A DNA stretch of 64,000 nt from the NCBI GenBank assembly GCA_965227805.1, contig CBDDGJ010000004.1, positions 248,001 through 312,000 of the forward strand. The letters are read 5' to 3'. The notes under the pieces were generated by a model that searched no databases, was not told where the DNA came from, and saw only the letters and a program-made list of their open reading frames with translations. Below, piece by piece: positions 25,945 through 34,137 of this stretch. The translations under genes were made by a program, and so were the position numbers. Numbering within the stretch: position 1 is the stretch's first letter; each line of letters begins with the position of its first letter. Source of the DNA: CBDDGJ01 sp965227805 (GTDB lineage Bacteria > Pseudomonadota > Alphaproteobacteria > RS24).

Positions 25945-27741
25945 TTAATCAGCATTATACCAAATTGGCGATGAATAGGCGCGTTCACGAATAATGCTTG
26001 CATGTTTGGTGATGGAAAGCTCTGCCTCTAAGGCCAATGCATCCAAAACCGTATGGCGCGGTTTGGGCATTTCCAAAACCCGAACATAATAAAAGGCGCT
26101 ATGTGCAGGATTAAAATCAGGGTCAGTCCATAGCGTGGTAAATTGCGTTTCCCCACCACTATGATCGGTTGTGGCGTTTTCTAAATTAACCTTTTCACGC
26201 GTAACATTCGCGCGCACCACATCATAGATTTTCTCATGGCTTTTACCCGTTTCATCAACCCAGCCTTTAATGACCTGGACGCGCTCTAAATCTTCGCTTA
26301 GCGGGTCTTTGCTTGCGTGAATGAGTAATTGCACCGGCTTTTGGCTTGCATCAAGCTCACCGCCCATAGGCACACCCTTCTGGTAACCAATATGTGCCAG
26401 ATTTGTTTGTTTAGCGTCAGATTGCGTGAACTCTATACCTCCAAAAACGCGTAGTCCAATACGCGGGCCGGATGTCGCATAAACTTCGCGGCGCTTAAAG
26501 GCAGCGGCGATTTCGGCGCGCGTATTCGCATGTGCCCAAACAGCTGCCAGCCCCTGTGCGGCGGCATCCCAGCCAACAGAAGTCGGCACAGTGGGGCGGC
26601 TTTTATTCTCGGGCTTGGCATCATTGGCATATTTACCATGAAAGTTACTTTCATCAACGCTGCTTAGGGCGGTATGGCTATCTGATGCGCCGATAACGCC
26701 AAATTTATACGGGTTCATGCCGACTTTCTCTTCCATTTCCAGCCCACGTCGTAAGGCCGAACGCATAAATCCACCTATCCCGACTTCAGCTTTAATGGAT
26801 TTTGTGCCATCGGGGCTAAAATGCGGACCTAGCAAATGCTCATATTTCTCAAAGCCGGCAAATTCATCAACCGGTGATAAAATTGGATGCGTTTCGCTAT
26901 CGCCTTTATATTGGATCACTTCTTCGACAGGTTCCCATTTGGCGCGGGCTTCAGCATAGGCTTTGTCTACCGGATTCCCGCTTTCATCAACTTCCGGAAA
27001 AAAACGCCCCATAGACAGATTCATATTATGGCCGATTGCAATAAAATCGGTATCAAATTCGGTGGCTGTTTTTTCCATCCAGTCCCATAAATCGCGCGGC
27101 TTGCCGGATTGGGTAGAGGAAAATGGTAAATAGCTTTTCGCCTTTTTACCGCCATCGGGGGTAAAGACAATACGGTGTAAATTAACAGAATTGGGCATGG
27201 AAGACCATTCCCAGCCGACAAAACTGCTAAACTTTCCTGGCTCATTATGCGCATCGGCGAAATCGACCATTTTATGCCAGATAGATGTGCGGATATTTTC
27301 GGGGTTAAGCGGGGACATTCTATGAAGGTTATTGGTGGCAACCATGCGAATAATATCAGCAAATATCTTATCTTCGCGCCCACCTTTCAAATCATCATAA
27401 AATTGTTTGCCCATATCAGTTGCTAAGAGTGCAGGATTACCCCGATCAAGCTCGGCAAATACGCCAAGAAATTCGGCATGATCGGTAATAACCAAAAAAT
27501 CCAGCGGGCGGTCGATGCGCACGCGCGCGCCATGGCCGGGGTGGACAACGGGCAGACCCTTGGCAAAACGATAAGCTGTATCAGGATCGGCTGTGCGATT
27601 GCCAAGCATATAGGCATCCAATGAATAAGAGGTGTGTAAATGCGTGTCACCCCACAATAATTTTGTCGGTGCCTTTTCTGCTTTTGCCATGGTCGCAGAA
27701 AAAGCTAATGCGGTTGCAAGAACCAATTTAACAAAGCGCAT
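25945..27741 (-). CDS. Exported DUF3604-family protein, putative metal-dependent hydrolase
   Basis: A 598-residue exported protein. I start it at the ATG at 27741, preceded by GGGAGGACA at good distance; an in-frame ATG at 27768 lacks this. The signal peptide is about residues 1-22 (LVLATALAFSATMAKA). The mature part begins LLWGDTHLHTSYSLDA, with the HxH motif seen in PHP-type metal hydrolases, and later has LVITDHAEFLG and GASDSHTALSS, also consistent with a metal site. DUF3604 is the family I recognise; it has no well-established function and is common in marine and soil proteobacteria. It stands alone, convergent with the thiolase. Confidence 0.82.
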   Translation of the reverse strand: MRFVKLVLATALAFSATMAKAEKAPTKLLWGDTHLHTSYSLDAYMLGNRTADPDTAYRFAKGLPVVHPGHGARVRIDRPLDFLVITDHAEFLGVFAELDRGNPALLATDMGKQFYDDLKGGREDKIFADIIRMVATNNLHRMSPLNPENIRTSIWHKMVDFADAHNEPGKFSSFVGWEWSSMPNSVNLHRIVFTPDGGKKAKSYLPFSSTQSGKPRDLWDWMEKTATEFDTDFIAIGHNMNLSMGRFFPEVDESGNPVDKAYAEARAKWEPVEEVIQYKGDSETHPILSPVDEFAGFEKYEHLLGPHFSPDGTKSIKAEVGIGGFMRSALRRGLEMEEKVGMNPYKFGVIGASDSHTALSSVDESNFHGKYANDAKPENKSRPTVPTSVGWDAAAQGLAAVWAHANTRAEIAAAFKRREVYATSGPRIGLRVFGGIEFTQSDAKQTNLAHIGYQKGVPMGGELDASQKPVQLLIHASKDPLSEDLERVQVIKGWVDETGKSHEKIYDVVRANVTREKVNLENATTDHSGGETQFTTLWTDPDFNPAHSAFYYVRVLEMPKPRHTVLDALALEAELSITKHASIIRERAYSSPIWYNAD

Positions 27742-27824
27742 AAGCGTGTCCTCCCGGATTCTACTCAATTTGTGTCATGTTATGTGATAGCATTTTATTT
27801 GTCGACCTTTTTATTCCCTATATA

Positions 27825-28094
27825 CTCATGCATGCATGAACCGTTAGACATAAATCAACGGTTTTCATTTTGTGGTGAATCTTATATATAAGGATGGCAA
27901 GATAGCTGGAGAGGTGGCTCATGTGGTCGAAAGCGGCGGGGCATGAAAACCACATAAGGCTCATGCATGCATGAGCCGTTAGACATAAATCAACGGTTTT
28001 CATTTTGCGGTGAATCTTATATATAAGGATGGCAAGATAGCTGGAGAGGTGGCTGAGTGGTCGAAAGCGGCGGTCTTGAAAACCGTTGGGCGTT
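27825..28094 (+). repeat. Tandem 135-bp duplication covering the tRNA-Ser 5' region
   Basis: Copy 1 is 27825-27959 and copy 2 begins at 27960. They match almost perfectly for their first 95 bases (CTCATGCATGCATGA, a CCGTT...AACGG hairpin, TTATATATAAGGATGG and the first part of tRNA-Ser), then diverge within the tRNA sequence. The junction is a perfect 20-base palindrome, 27958-27977, GGCTCATGCATGCATGAGCC. The second copy leads into the intact tRNA-Ser; the first leads into a broken one. Confidence 0.9.
27908..27942 (+). pseudogene. Truncated tRNA-Ser copy
   Basis: Begins GGAGAGGTGGCT exactly like the intact tRNA-Ser 135 bases downstream, and keeps TGGTCGAAAGCGGCGG of the D-arm region. It has a changed D-arm, lacks a proper anticodon stem and has no variable arm, T-arm or 3' acceptor. 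It cannot fold as a tRNA and is a decayed product of the tandem duplication. Confidence 0.85.
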
Positions 28095-28132
28095 TGCGCG
28101 TCCCGGGGGTTCGAATCCCTCCCTCTCCGCCA
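28043..28132 (+). tRNA. tRNA-Ser(TGA)
   Basis: A 90-base class II tRNA with acceptor GGAGAGG pairing with CCTCTCC, a long variable arm (GGGCGTTTGCGCGTCCC), T-arm GGGGGTTCGAATCCC and an encoded CCA. The anticodon loop CTTGAAA gives anticodon TGA. The upstream TTATATATAAG is a probable -10 region. It is the downstream, intact copy in a tandem duplication. Confidence 0.96.
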
Positions 28133-28274
28133 TCAACTTATTCAATTAAATCAATCATTTAAGTGTTGTCCTTCCCCCTTATAATTGTACCAGTTTTAGC
28201 GAGAGATTATTGTCTTTGATTGGGTGTATATTTCTCGTTAGGATTTTAAGAAACATCAATTATAGGAGTAAAAG

Positions 28275-28592
28275 ATGAGCAGAAAACGTTTTAGTGACAA
28301 TGATATAATCCGCATATTACGTGAGGTTGAGGTGAATATTGGTGGGGGTATGGATACCGATTCTGCCTGCCGCAAGAGTGGCATTAGCCCGCAGACATAT
28401 TACCGCTGGCGTGGCAATTATGGTCATATGAAGAATAGCGAGGTTAAACGCCTAAAAGCCTTGGAGCAGGAGAATGTGCGCCTTAAAAAGATAGTTGCTG
28501 CGCTAGAGTTAGATAAGTTGATTCTCAAGGAGGATCTCGATTTTTTGGACAAGAAAAAGGCCTATTCGTCTTTAAGCGCAGACCTCAGATAA
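28275..28592 (+). CDS. Orphan IS3-family transposase OrfA-like HTH protein
   Basis: A 105-residue protein matching OrfA of IS3-family (IS407-like) elements: N-terminal helix-turn-helix (FSDNDIIRILREVE ... ACRKSGISPQTYYRWRGNYG) followed by a leucine-zipper helix (LKALEQENVRLKKIVAAL). In a working element a -1 frameshift joins OrfA to the OrfB catalytic domain. Here no OrfB follows; instead a convergent DUF2834 gene overlaps the last 31 bases. No terminal inverted repeats were found. A strong ribosome binding site (TAGGAG) is present and the frame is intact, so it may be an IS remnant or a domesticated DNA-binding protein. It lies 142 bases after tRNA-Ser. Confidence 0.8.
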   Translation: MSRKRFSDNDIIRILREVEVNIGGGMDTDSACRKSGISPQTYYRWRGNYGHMKNSEVKRLKALEQENVRLKKIVAALELDKLILKEDLDFLDKKKAYSSLSADLR

Positions 28593-28879
28593 AGATAGAG
28601 TGGTAAAGCCAGCGACAGGCCAACAAAACAGCCAGCTGGTAAAACCAGCCACCAGTGTTGAATATGATGTTTTTTCGCATCTAAAAATGACCAACACCAA
28701 AAAATAAAAATGGAAATAAGAATATCAGCTGTAAACCCGCTAGCGGCGGCATTGGCAAAAAGCGATTGAGCAAACAAGAGAATATTTACACCATTTTCAA
28801 AAAAGAAGTGGCCAAAGAATAGCCAAGGCACCACAGTGCCTATAATCATCATGAGACCATAAAATCTATTTATCTTCAT
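28562..28879 (-). CDS. DUF2834-family membrane protein
   Basis: A 105-residue integral membrane protein with three probable transmembrane helices (around residues 8-25, 45-65 and 78-97). The N-terminal YGLMMIIGTVVPWLFFGHFF and central FTADILISIFIFWCWSFLDAKK fit the DUF2834 family, which has no known function. A GGTGAT-like site precedes the ATG. Its 3' end overlaps the IS3 OrfA-like gene by 31 bases on the opposite strand. Confidence 0.75.
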   Translation of the reverse strand: MKINRFYGLMMIIGTVVPWLFFGHFFFENGVNILLFAQSLFANAAASGFTADILISIFIFWCWSFLDAKKHHIQHWWLVLPAGCFVGLSLALPLYLYLRSALKDE

Positions 28880-28980
28880 TATATCACCCTTATGTTATAA
28901 GTTTATACTAACTATATTGACTTGTCTCAATTTGTAAAATAAAAGATATTTATCTTATATTTTTTTATTATCTATTTACA

Positions 28981-30483
28981 ATGACAAACCACGACAAATT
29001 ACTCGCTGCTTTTACCGCGCCCGATGCGGTAAAAAAAGTCTGGACAATCCACACACTCGCTACACACATTTTTGGCGCAGACGAACCAGCCAAGATTAAG
29101 GCGACAGAACGCCTGCTTCATAATAGCCCGTTAGGGTTTGATATAACACAATTTTCTGACCTTAAAGATGAACATAACCGTGCGGGGAAACGTCTCGTTA
29201 TTGAACAGATTGTTGAAAAGGCACGCAAAAGACGCGATTTAGTGCTTTTTGCAAAATGTTTACCAGTAAATGAGAATCTGCATATCCTTGCTATAAATGA
29301 TGCCCGCGCTGGGCGACGGTGGATTGTTCTTCCAGATAAAGGTGATGACCTGTCTGCACTAGAAAATGCATTTACTCTATTGCTTGAACATGAGCAAAAG
29401 GATCTTTTCATTTTACCGTCTGGCCATTTTGTGGCGCATTGTAGAGCTTTATGTCGTCCACCGCGCACTTTTGACATAATATCAAATGAAGATGGCTGTG
29501 TGCACTGCGCGCTTGAGATTTACGCACATGGGCGTTCTGATATAGACCATACAGTTAATGCGGCACATAAATGGAATCAAACCGAGCATTTAACGCATCT
29601 TGATCGACTGGAAGCTGAGTCAATACACATTATTCGTGAAGTAATGGCCGAGGCGCATAACCCTGTTATGCTTTATTCAGTGGGCAAGGATTCTGCAGTC
29701 ATGCTGCATCTGGCCCGCAAAGCCTTTTATCCAACGCCCCCCCCTTTTCCTTTGCTGCATATTGATACACGGTGGAAATTCCAGGCTATGTATGATTTTC
29801 GTGATTATATGGCGGCGGAAAGCGGTATGGATTTATTGGTGCATATCAATCCTGAAGTCATTGAAAAAAATATTAACCCATTTGACCACGGCTCGGCTCT
29901 GCATACGGAAATTGCCAAAACTCAAGGTCTTAAACAGGCATTGGCGCATTATAAATTTGACGTTGCCTTTGGTGGGGCGCGCCGGGATGAAGAAAAATCC
30001 CGTGCGAAAGAGCGTATTTTTTCATTCCGCACCGCCACACATAGATGGGATCCGAAAAAACAACGACCTGAAATTTGGCATCACTATAATGGTCGTAAAA
30101 ATCCGGGCGAGAGTATCCGTATATTCCCCTTATCGAATTGGACAGAGCTGGATATTTGGCAATATATTTATCGTGAGCAAATTCCCATTGTGCCGCTCTA
30201 TTTTGCACAAACCCGCCCTGTTATTGACCGTGATGGCATGCTGATGATGGTTGATGATGATCGGCTTAATTTATTTCCGGATGAGAAAATTCAGATTAAA
30301 AAAGTCCGCTTTCGCACACTCGGATGCTATCCGCTAACCGGGGCGATTGAATCAGACGCTGACGATTTGGCCTCTATTGTGCTTGAATTATTGCGTGCGA
30401 AAACCAGCGAGCGACAGGGACGTGCGATTGATAATGATTCGGCGGCATCCATGGAAAAGAAAAAACAGGAAGGTTATTTTTGA
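28981..30483 (+). CDS. cysD: Sulfate adenylyltransferase subunit 2 (CysD) with an extra N-terminal domain
   Basis: A 500-residue protein. Residues from about 194 to 500 are a complete CysD, the small ATP-sulfurylase subunit that makes APS from sulfate and ATP: PP-loop YSVGKDSAV near residue 235, HIDTRWKF, GGARRDEEKSRAKERIFSFR and the C-terminal RQGRAIDND. Residues 1-193 are an unrecognised domain, predicted mixed alpha/beta, ending in four Cys spaced CX3C-X14-CX2C (Cys154, 158, 173, 176). There is no in-frame ATG, GTG or TTG at the usual CysD start, so the fusion looks real. Stand-alone CysD is about 300 residues. It overlaps cysNC by 4 bases. The ATG at 28981 lacks a clear ribosome binding site. 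Confidence 0.9.
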   Translation: MTNHDKLLAAFTAPDAVKKVWTIHTLATHIFGADEPAKIKATERLLHNSPLGFDITQFSDLKDEHNRAGKRLVIEQIVEKARKRRDLVLFAKCLPVNENLHILAINDARAGRRWIVLPDKGDDLSALENAFTLLLEHEQKDLFILPSGHFVAHCRALCRPPRTFDIISNEDGCVHCALEIYAHGRSDIDHTVNAAHKWNQTEHLTHLDRLEAESIHIIREVMAEAHNPVMLYSVGKDSAVMLHLARKAFYPTPPPFPLLHIDTRWKFQAMYDFRDYMAAESGMDLLVHINPEVIEKNINPFDHGSALHTEIAKTQGLKQALAHYKFDVAFGGARRDEEKSRAKERIFSFRTATHRWDPKKQRPEIWHHYNGRKNPGESIRIFPLSNWTELDIWQYIYREQIPIVPLYFAQTRPVIDRDGMLMMVDDDRLNLFPDEKIQIKKVRFRTLGCYPLTGAIESDADDLASIVLELLRAKTSERQGRAIDNDSAASMEKKKQEGYF

Positions 30484-32384
30484 TGTCGCATGTTTTATCC
30501 GAAAAGCAAGATGCCGTCGCGCAAGTGAATCACTATTTGGCGGAGCAAGCCTCACTAGATATGTTACGCTTTATCACATGCGGCAGCGTTGATGATGGCA
30601 AGAGCACGTTAATCGGGCGCATGCTTTATGAAGCACAAATGGTTTTTGAAGATCAGGTGGCAACGCTTAAAAATGAGTCTAAGAAACTTGGCACACAAGG
30701 GGGAGAAATTGATTTTGCCCTTCTCGTTGATGGACTTGCGGCAGAACGTGAACAGGGCATAACAATTGATGTGGCTTATCGCTTTTTTGCGACAGACCGC
30801 CGTAAATTTATTGTTGCCGATACGCCCGGACATGAACAATATACACGCAATATGGTAACCGGTGCTTCTACGGCAGATGTTGCGGTTATTTTAATTGATG
30901 CGCGTCAGGGGGTTTTAACACAAACCCGTCGCCATTCACTCATATGTTCTGTATTGGGGATTAAAAATATTGTTGTGGCAATCAATAAAATGGATTTGGT
31001 CGATTATGCACAAGCGCGTTTTACGGAGATAGAGGCCGATTATCGTCTGTTCGCTAAAGCCTTGAATTTTGATCATATTACCGCAATTCCGGTGTCGGCT
31101 CTAAAGGGGGCTAATATTATTGAACGCGCCACCGAAACAAGCTGGTATCATGGGCCGACACTTATGGGGTTTTTGGAAACCGTGGATACGCAAAGCCAAA
31201 AAACAGACCATGCCTTACGCTTTCCGGTGCAATGGGTAAATCGTCCGCATCTTAATTTTCGGGGGTTTTCTGGCATGGTAGAAGCCGGACAGGTGCAGCA
31301 GGGACAGGATGTGCGTATTTTACCCTCCGGTGAGCGTGCAAAAATAGAAGATATTATTCTATTTAAGGATAATTTACGCAAAGCTGAAGCGGGACAATCC
31401 GTAACGGTAACGCTTGACCGGGACATAGATATATCACGCGGCGATGTGATTGTGGCGGCAGATGCACCATGCGAAGTTTCGGACCAATTTGAGATTCTGC
31501 TCGTTTGGATGGACCAGGAACCGGGCTATTTAGGGCGATCTTATGGGATGAAACTGGGCACGCACTTCGTGAATGCACAAATTACGGATATTAAGCATAA
31601 GATAAATATTAACAGTTTCGAAAAAATAGCGGCCACCAAAATAGACCTAAATGATTTATGCGTGGTTACGATAAAAATCGATCAACCAGTGCCATTTGAG
31701 CCTTATAAAGAGTGCCCCGCTATGGGGGGATTGATTTTAGTTAACCGTATGACGAACCAAACGGTTGGCGCGGGAATGATTGAGTTTGCTTTGCGGCGCG
31801 CCAGTAATGTGCATCGGCAAAAACTGGATATAGACAAAGCCACCCGCCGGGCAATGAACGGCCATAAGAGCAAGGTGCTTTGGTTTACCGGCCTATCGGG
31901 TTCGGGTAAATCGACGATTGCCAATGCGTTAGAAAAAGCACTTTATGAGCAAGGTATTCGCACTTATATTCTTGATGGCGATAATGTGCGCCATGGTCTG
32001 AATAAAGATCTTGGTTTTACCGATGCTGATCGTATCGAGAATATTCGACGTATTGCCGAGGTTGCAAAACTGATGGTGGATGCAGGTATTGTTGTGCTTA
32101 CAGCCTTTATTTCACCTTTCCGTGCGGAACGTGATATGGCACGCTCTATGTTTGAAGATGATGAGTTTATAGAAATTTTTATTGATACACCTTTAGATGT
32201 TGCCGAGGCACGTGACCCGAAAGGTCTCTATAAGAAAGCACGTCAGGGTAAATTGCCCAATTTTACCGGCATTGATAGCCCCTATGAGCCGCCCGAAAAT
32301 CCGGATATTGTGCTTTCAACCCATGAGCATAATCTTGATGCATCTGTTGAAAAAATTCTACAAGAGCTGAATTTTTACGAATAA
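30480..32384 (+). CDS. cysNC: Fused sulfate adenylyltransferase subunit 1 / APS kinase (CysNC)
   Basis: A 634-residue fusion. The N-terminal CysN part (about 1-440) is an EF-Tu-like GTPase with G1 GSVDDGKST, G3 DTPGHEQ and G4 NKMD; GTP hydrolysis drives APS formation by CysD. The C-terminal CysC part (from about 455) is an APS kinase with Walker A GLSGSGKST, DGDNVRHGLNKDLGF and KGLYKKARQG, making PAPS. The fused form is common in alphaproteobacteria and actinobacteria. Its start overlaps the cysD stop (ATGATG). Together they give the complete sulfate activation step; cysH and cysIJ are not in the window. Confidence 0.96.
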   Translation: MMSHVLSEKQDAVAQVNHYLAEQASLDMLRFITCGSVDDGKSTLIGRMLYEAQMVFEDQVATLKNESKKLGTQGGEIDFALLVDGLAAEREQGITIDVAYRFFATDRRKFIVADTPGHEQYTRNMVTGASTADVAVILIDARQGVLTQTRRHSLICSVLGIKNIVVAINKMDLVDYAQARFTEIEADYRLFAKALNFDHITAIPVSALKGANIIERATETSWYHGPTLMGFLETVDTQSQKTDHALRFPVQWVNRPHLNFRGFSGMVEAGQVQQGQDVRILPSGERAKIEDIILFKDNLRKAEAGQSVTVTLDRDIDISRGDVIVAADAPCEVSDQFEILLVWMDQEPGYLGRSYGMKLGTHFVNAQITDIKHKININSFEKIAATKIDLNDLCVVTIKIDQPVPFEPYKECPAMGGLILVNRMTNQTVGAGMIEFALRRASNVHRQKLDIDKATRRAMNGHKSKVLWFTGLSGSGKSTIANALEKALYEQGIRTYILDGDNVRHGLNKDLGFTDADRIENIRRIAEVAKLMVDAGIVVLTAFISPFRAERDMARSMFEDDEFIEIFIDTPLDVAEARDPKGLYKKARQGKLPNFTGIDSPYEPPENPDIVLSTHEHNLDASVEKILQELNFYE

Positions 32385-32421
32385 GCGGGATAAAATATGG
32401 GCGGAAAAACCATATACGCCT

Positions 32422-33165
32422 CTAGCCAAGCAGGGTTACGCTCAAACGGATGGCGACAAACAGCACAAGGCACGCCGTAAATAGCGCTATGATATGGGCG
32501 GGAATAAGTTTTACAGTTAGAAAATTACCGATTTGCCCGCCCACGAAAACGAGACATGGGAGATACCAGAAATCCAGCACAGCCGGGGCGACCCCGGTTT
32601 TATGTAGCTGGCCAAGCAAGCCGGAAATTGAATTAACCAAAATAAATAATGAGGCAGTTGTTGCAATTTGCTTGGGCGTGCCTGCACGTAAATTATAAAG
32701 CAGTGGTGCTAGAAAAATACCGCCTCCTATCCCCACAATGCCGGATATAAATCCTAATATGCCCCCGATTAGTGCCCCTTTTCCATAAGCAAGCGGGCGA
32801 TATGCGCGCGTTTTATCATCATAAATGCGAAAATTAAGCAGCAAACGCCCGCCGGCAATGAATAATGTGACGCATAGCAGCAATAAGAATTGCTCCTTTT
32901 CGATTTCCAGTCTTCCCCCTAAATAAGCGCATGGAACCGAAACCATGGCCGGTGGTAAGAAGATACGCCATTTCAAATAACCAGCCCGCACATAATGAAT
33001 GGCATTGCCCGAAACAACAATAATATTACATATAAGTGCTATAATTGGTAAGGTCGTGTAATCCACATTCCACAGCGCCAGCAGCGCCAGATAAGACGAT
33101 CCGCCACCAAAGCCAATAGCGGCATAAAATATAGCAACAAGAAAGAAAAGCGTTCCCAGCAACAT
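32422..33165 (-). CDS. TauE/SafE-family sulfite/anion exporter
   Basis: A 247-residue integral membrane protein with about eight transmembrane helices. The repeated glycine-rich motifs FYAAIGFGGGSSYLALLAL near the N-terminus and FISGIVGIGGGIFLAPLLY in the middle are typical of the TauE/SafE family, which moves sulfite, sulfoacetate or other small anions. Being convergent with and next to cysD-cysNC makes a sulfur anion a reasonable substrate guess. Direction of transport is not known. Confidence 0.85.
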   Translation of the reverse strand: MLLGTLFFLVAIFYAAIGFGGGSSYLALLALWNVDYTTLPIIALICNIIVVSGNAIHYVRAGYLKWRIFLPPAMVSVPCAYLGGRLEIEKEQFLLLLCVTLFIAGGRLLLNFRIYDDKTRAYRPLAYGKGALIGGILGFISGIVGIGGGIFLAPLLYNLRAGTPKQIATTASLFILVNSISGLLGQLHKTGVAPAVLDFWYLPCLVFVGGQIGNFLTVKLIPAHIIALFTACLVLFVAIRLSVTLLG

Positions 33166-33202
33166 TAACCGGCTTTGTAATAATTATGCTGAGACTGGTG
33201 CA

Positions 33203-33658
33203 TTATGCACTTTGTGTGCATAATTCACATCCTTTTGTCCACTGGCTATCCCCATCGGCATAATGCTCTAATTTCCAGATAGGTGAGCGGTGTTTAACTT
33301 GTTCAATGACATAGCGGCAGGCTTTGAAGGCTTCATCTCTATGTGGGGCACCAACCGCAATAATAACGGCGATACCGCCAACATCCAGCCTGCCTTTTGC
33401 GTGCACGACATAAAATGATAATGCCCTGCCCCATTGCGTTTGTGCTTCATGGCAAATATCTATAAAGGATTGTCTGGCGAGCGGTTCGAATACATCATAG
33501 CTGACGCCCAAAACTTTTTTGCCCTGGTTAAGGTCTCTTATCGTGCCGATAAAAAGACTTTCCGCACCATTGCGGGGGTGTGTAACGAAAGCTAGCCCTT
33601 CTGCTACAGTCAAAGGCTGGTTGTCTATATCTTGAATGTCAATAAATATCTCACCCAT
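33203..33658 (-). CDS. moaE: Molybdopterin synthase catalytic subunit MoaE
   Basis: The large subunit of molybdopterin synthase, which adds the dithiolene sulfurs carried by MoaD to cyclic pyranopterin. I start it at the ATG at 33658 (MGEIFIDIQ, 151 residues), two bases after the moaD stop and preceded by AGGAGG inside the moaD 3' end; an in-frame ATG at 33697 lies within moaD. Typical segments are GAESLFIGTIRDLNQGK, VVHAKGRLDVGG, GAPHRDEAFKACRYVIEQVKHRSPIWKLEHYADG with the conserved Lys residues. Confidence 0.94.
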   Translation of the reverse strand: MGEIFIDIQDIDNQPLTVAEGLAFVTHPRNGAESLFIGTIRDLNQGKKVLGVSYDVFEPLARQSFIDICHEAQTQWGRALSFYVVHAKGRLDVGGIAVIIAVGAPHRDEAFKACRYVIEQVKHRSPIWKLEHYADGDSQWTKGCELCTQSA

Positions 33659-33660
33659 GC

Positions 33661-33918
33661 TTATCCTCCTGATACGGGGGGTATAATGGCAAGGCACATA
33701 CCATCTTTGAGGCGTGCATCATCTGGCAAAACGTCACTTTCGGTTGCAAAATGAGAGCTGGCCAATAATGCCGCATCTGCAAAAGTGGCATCGCTTTGGT
33801 CTAGCCTATCCGATAATACGATGCGCATATCGGCTATGGTGCTGCCCTCTTTAATAGCCAGCTCTATGCGCTCGCCCAACAAACGAAAAATGCCAAAACA
33901 TTGTATGGTTATGTTCAT
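33661..33918 (-). CDS. moaD: Molybdopterin synthase sulfur carrier MoaD
   Basis: An 85-residue ubiquitin-like sulfur carrier. The C-terminus PPVSGG ends in the Gly-Gly that is adenylated and then thiocarboxylated. The N-terminal strand and the internal LPDDARLKDG region fit the fold. Its ATG overlaps the stop of an upstream nnrS remnant frame (ATGA), so it may now be translated by coupling from that remnant. It precedes moaE by two bases. Confidence 0.92.
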   Translation of the reverse strand: MNITIQCFGIFRLLGERIELAIKEGSTIADMRIVLSDRLDQSDATFADAALLASSHFATESDVLPDDARLKDGMCLAIIPPVSGG

Positions 33919-34118
33919 ATGTCTCCTTCTGCGCTTGGACGGTTATTTATATACGAAGGGGCATGACTTCGTTTCTTTTTCGCAAAGAGTGTAATAATCA
34001 CCCATAAATAACCTATATGCAATACCCATAAAATAGGATGATACATAATTTTTATGATCTGCCAACCACGAAAGCGGATAAGATGAACAATGCCAGCGGC
34101 CAGAAAAAACGAATGTAA
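33915..34118 (-). pseudogene. Remnant of an nnrS-like gene
   Basis: On the minus strand an open stretch of 67 codons lies between an in-frame TGA (34121-34119) and a TGA that overlaps the moaD start. It reads LAAGIVHLIRFRGWQII then HPILWVLHIGYLWVIITLF, matching the membrane-helix pattern (RGWR...PLLWILHLGYAW) I know from NnrS, a haem-copper membrane protein of nitric oxide metabolism of about 400 residues. Only a small internal piece remains. The only ATG in it (34046) would give 43 residues. A new short membrane peptide is possible but a decayed nnrS is more likely. Confidence 0.6.
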
Positions 34119-34137
34119 TCATGAAAAACAGAAAAGC

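Noticed and set aside
27818..28003. 61-codon minus-strand frame with an internal repeat (MKTVDLCLT twice)
   Set aside because: The repeated peptide is only the translation of the tandem DNA duplication around tRNA-Ser.
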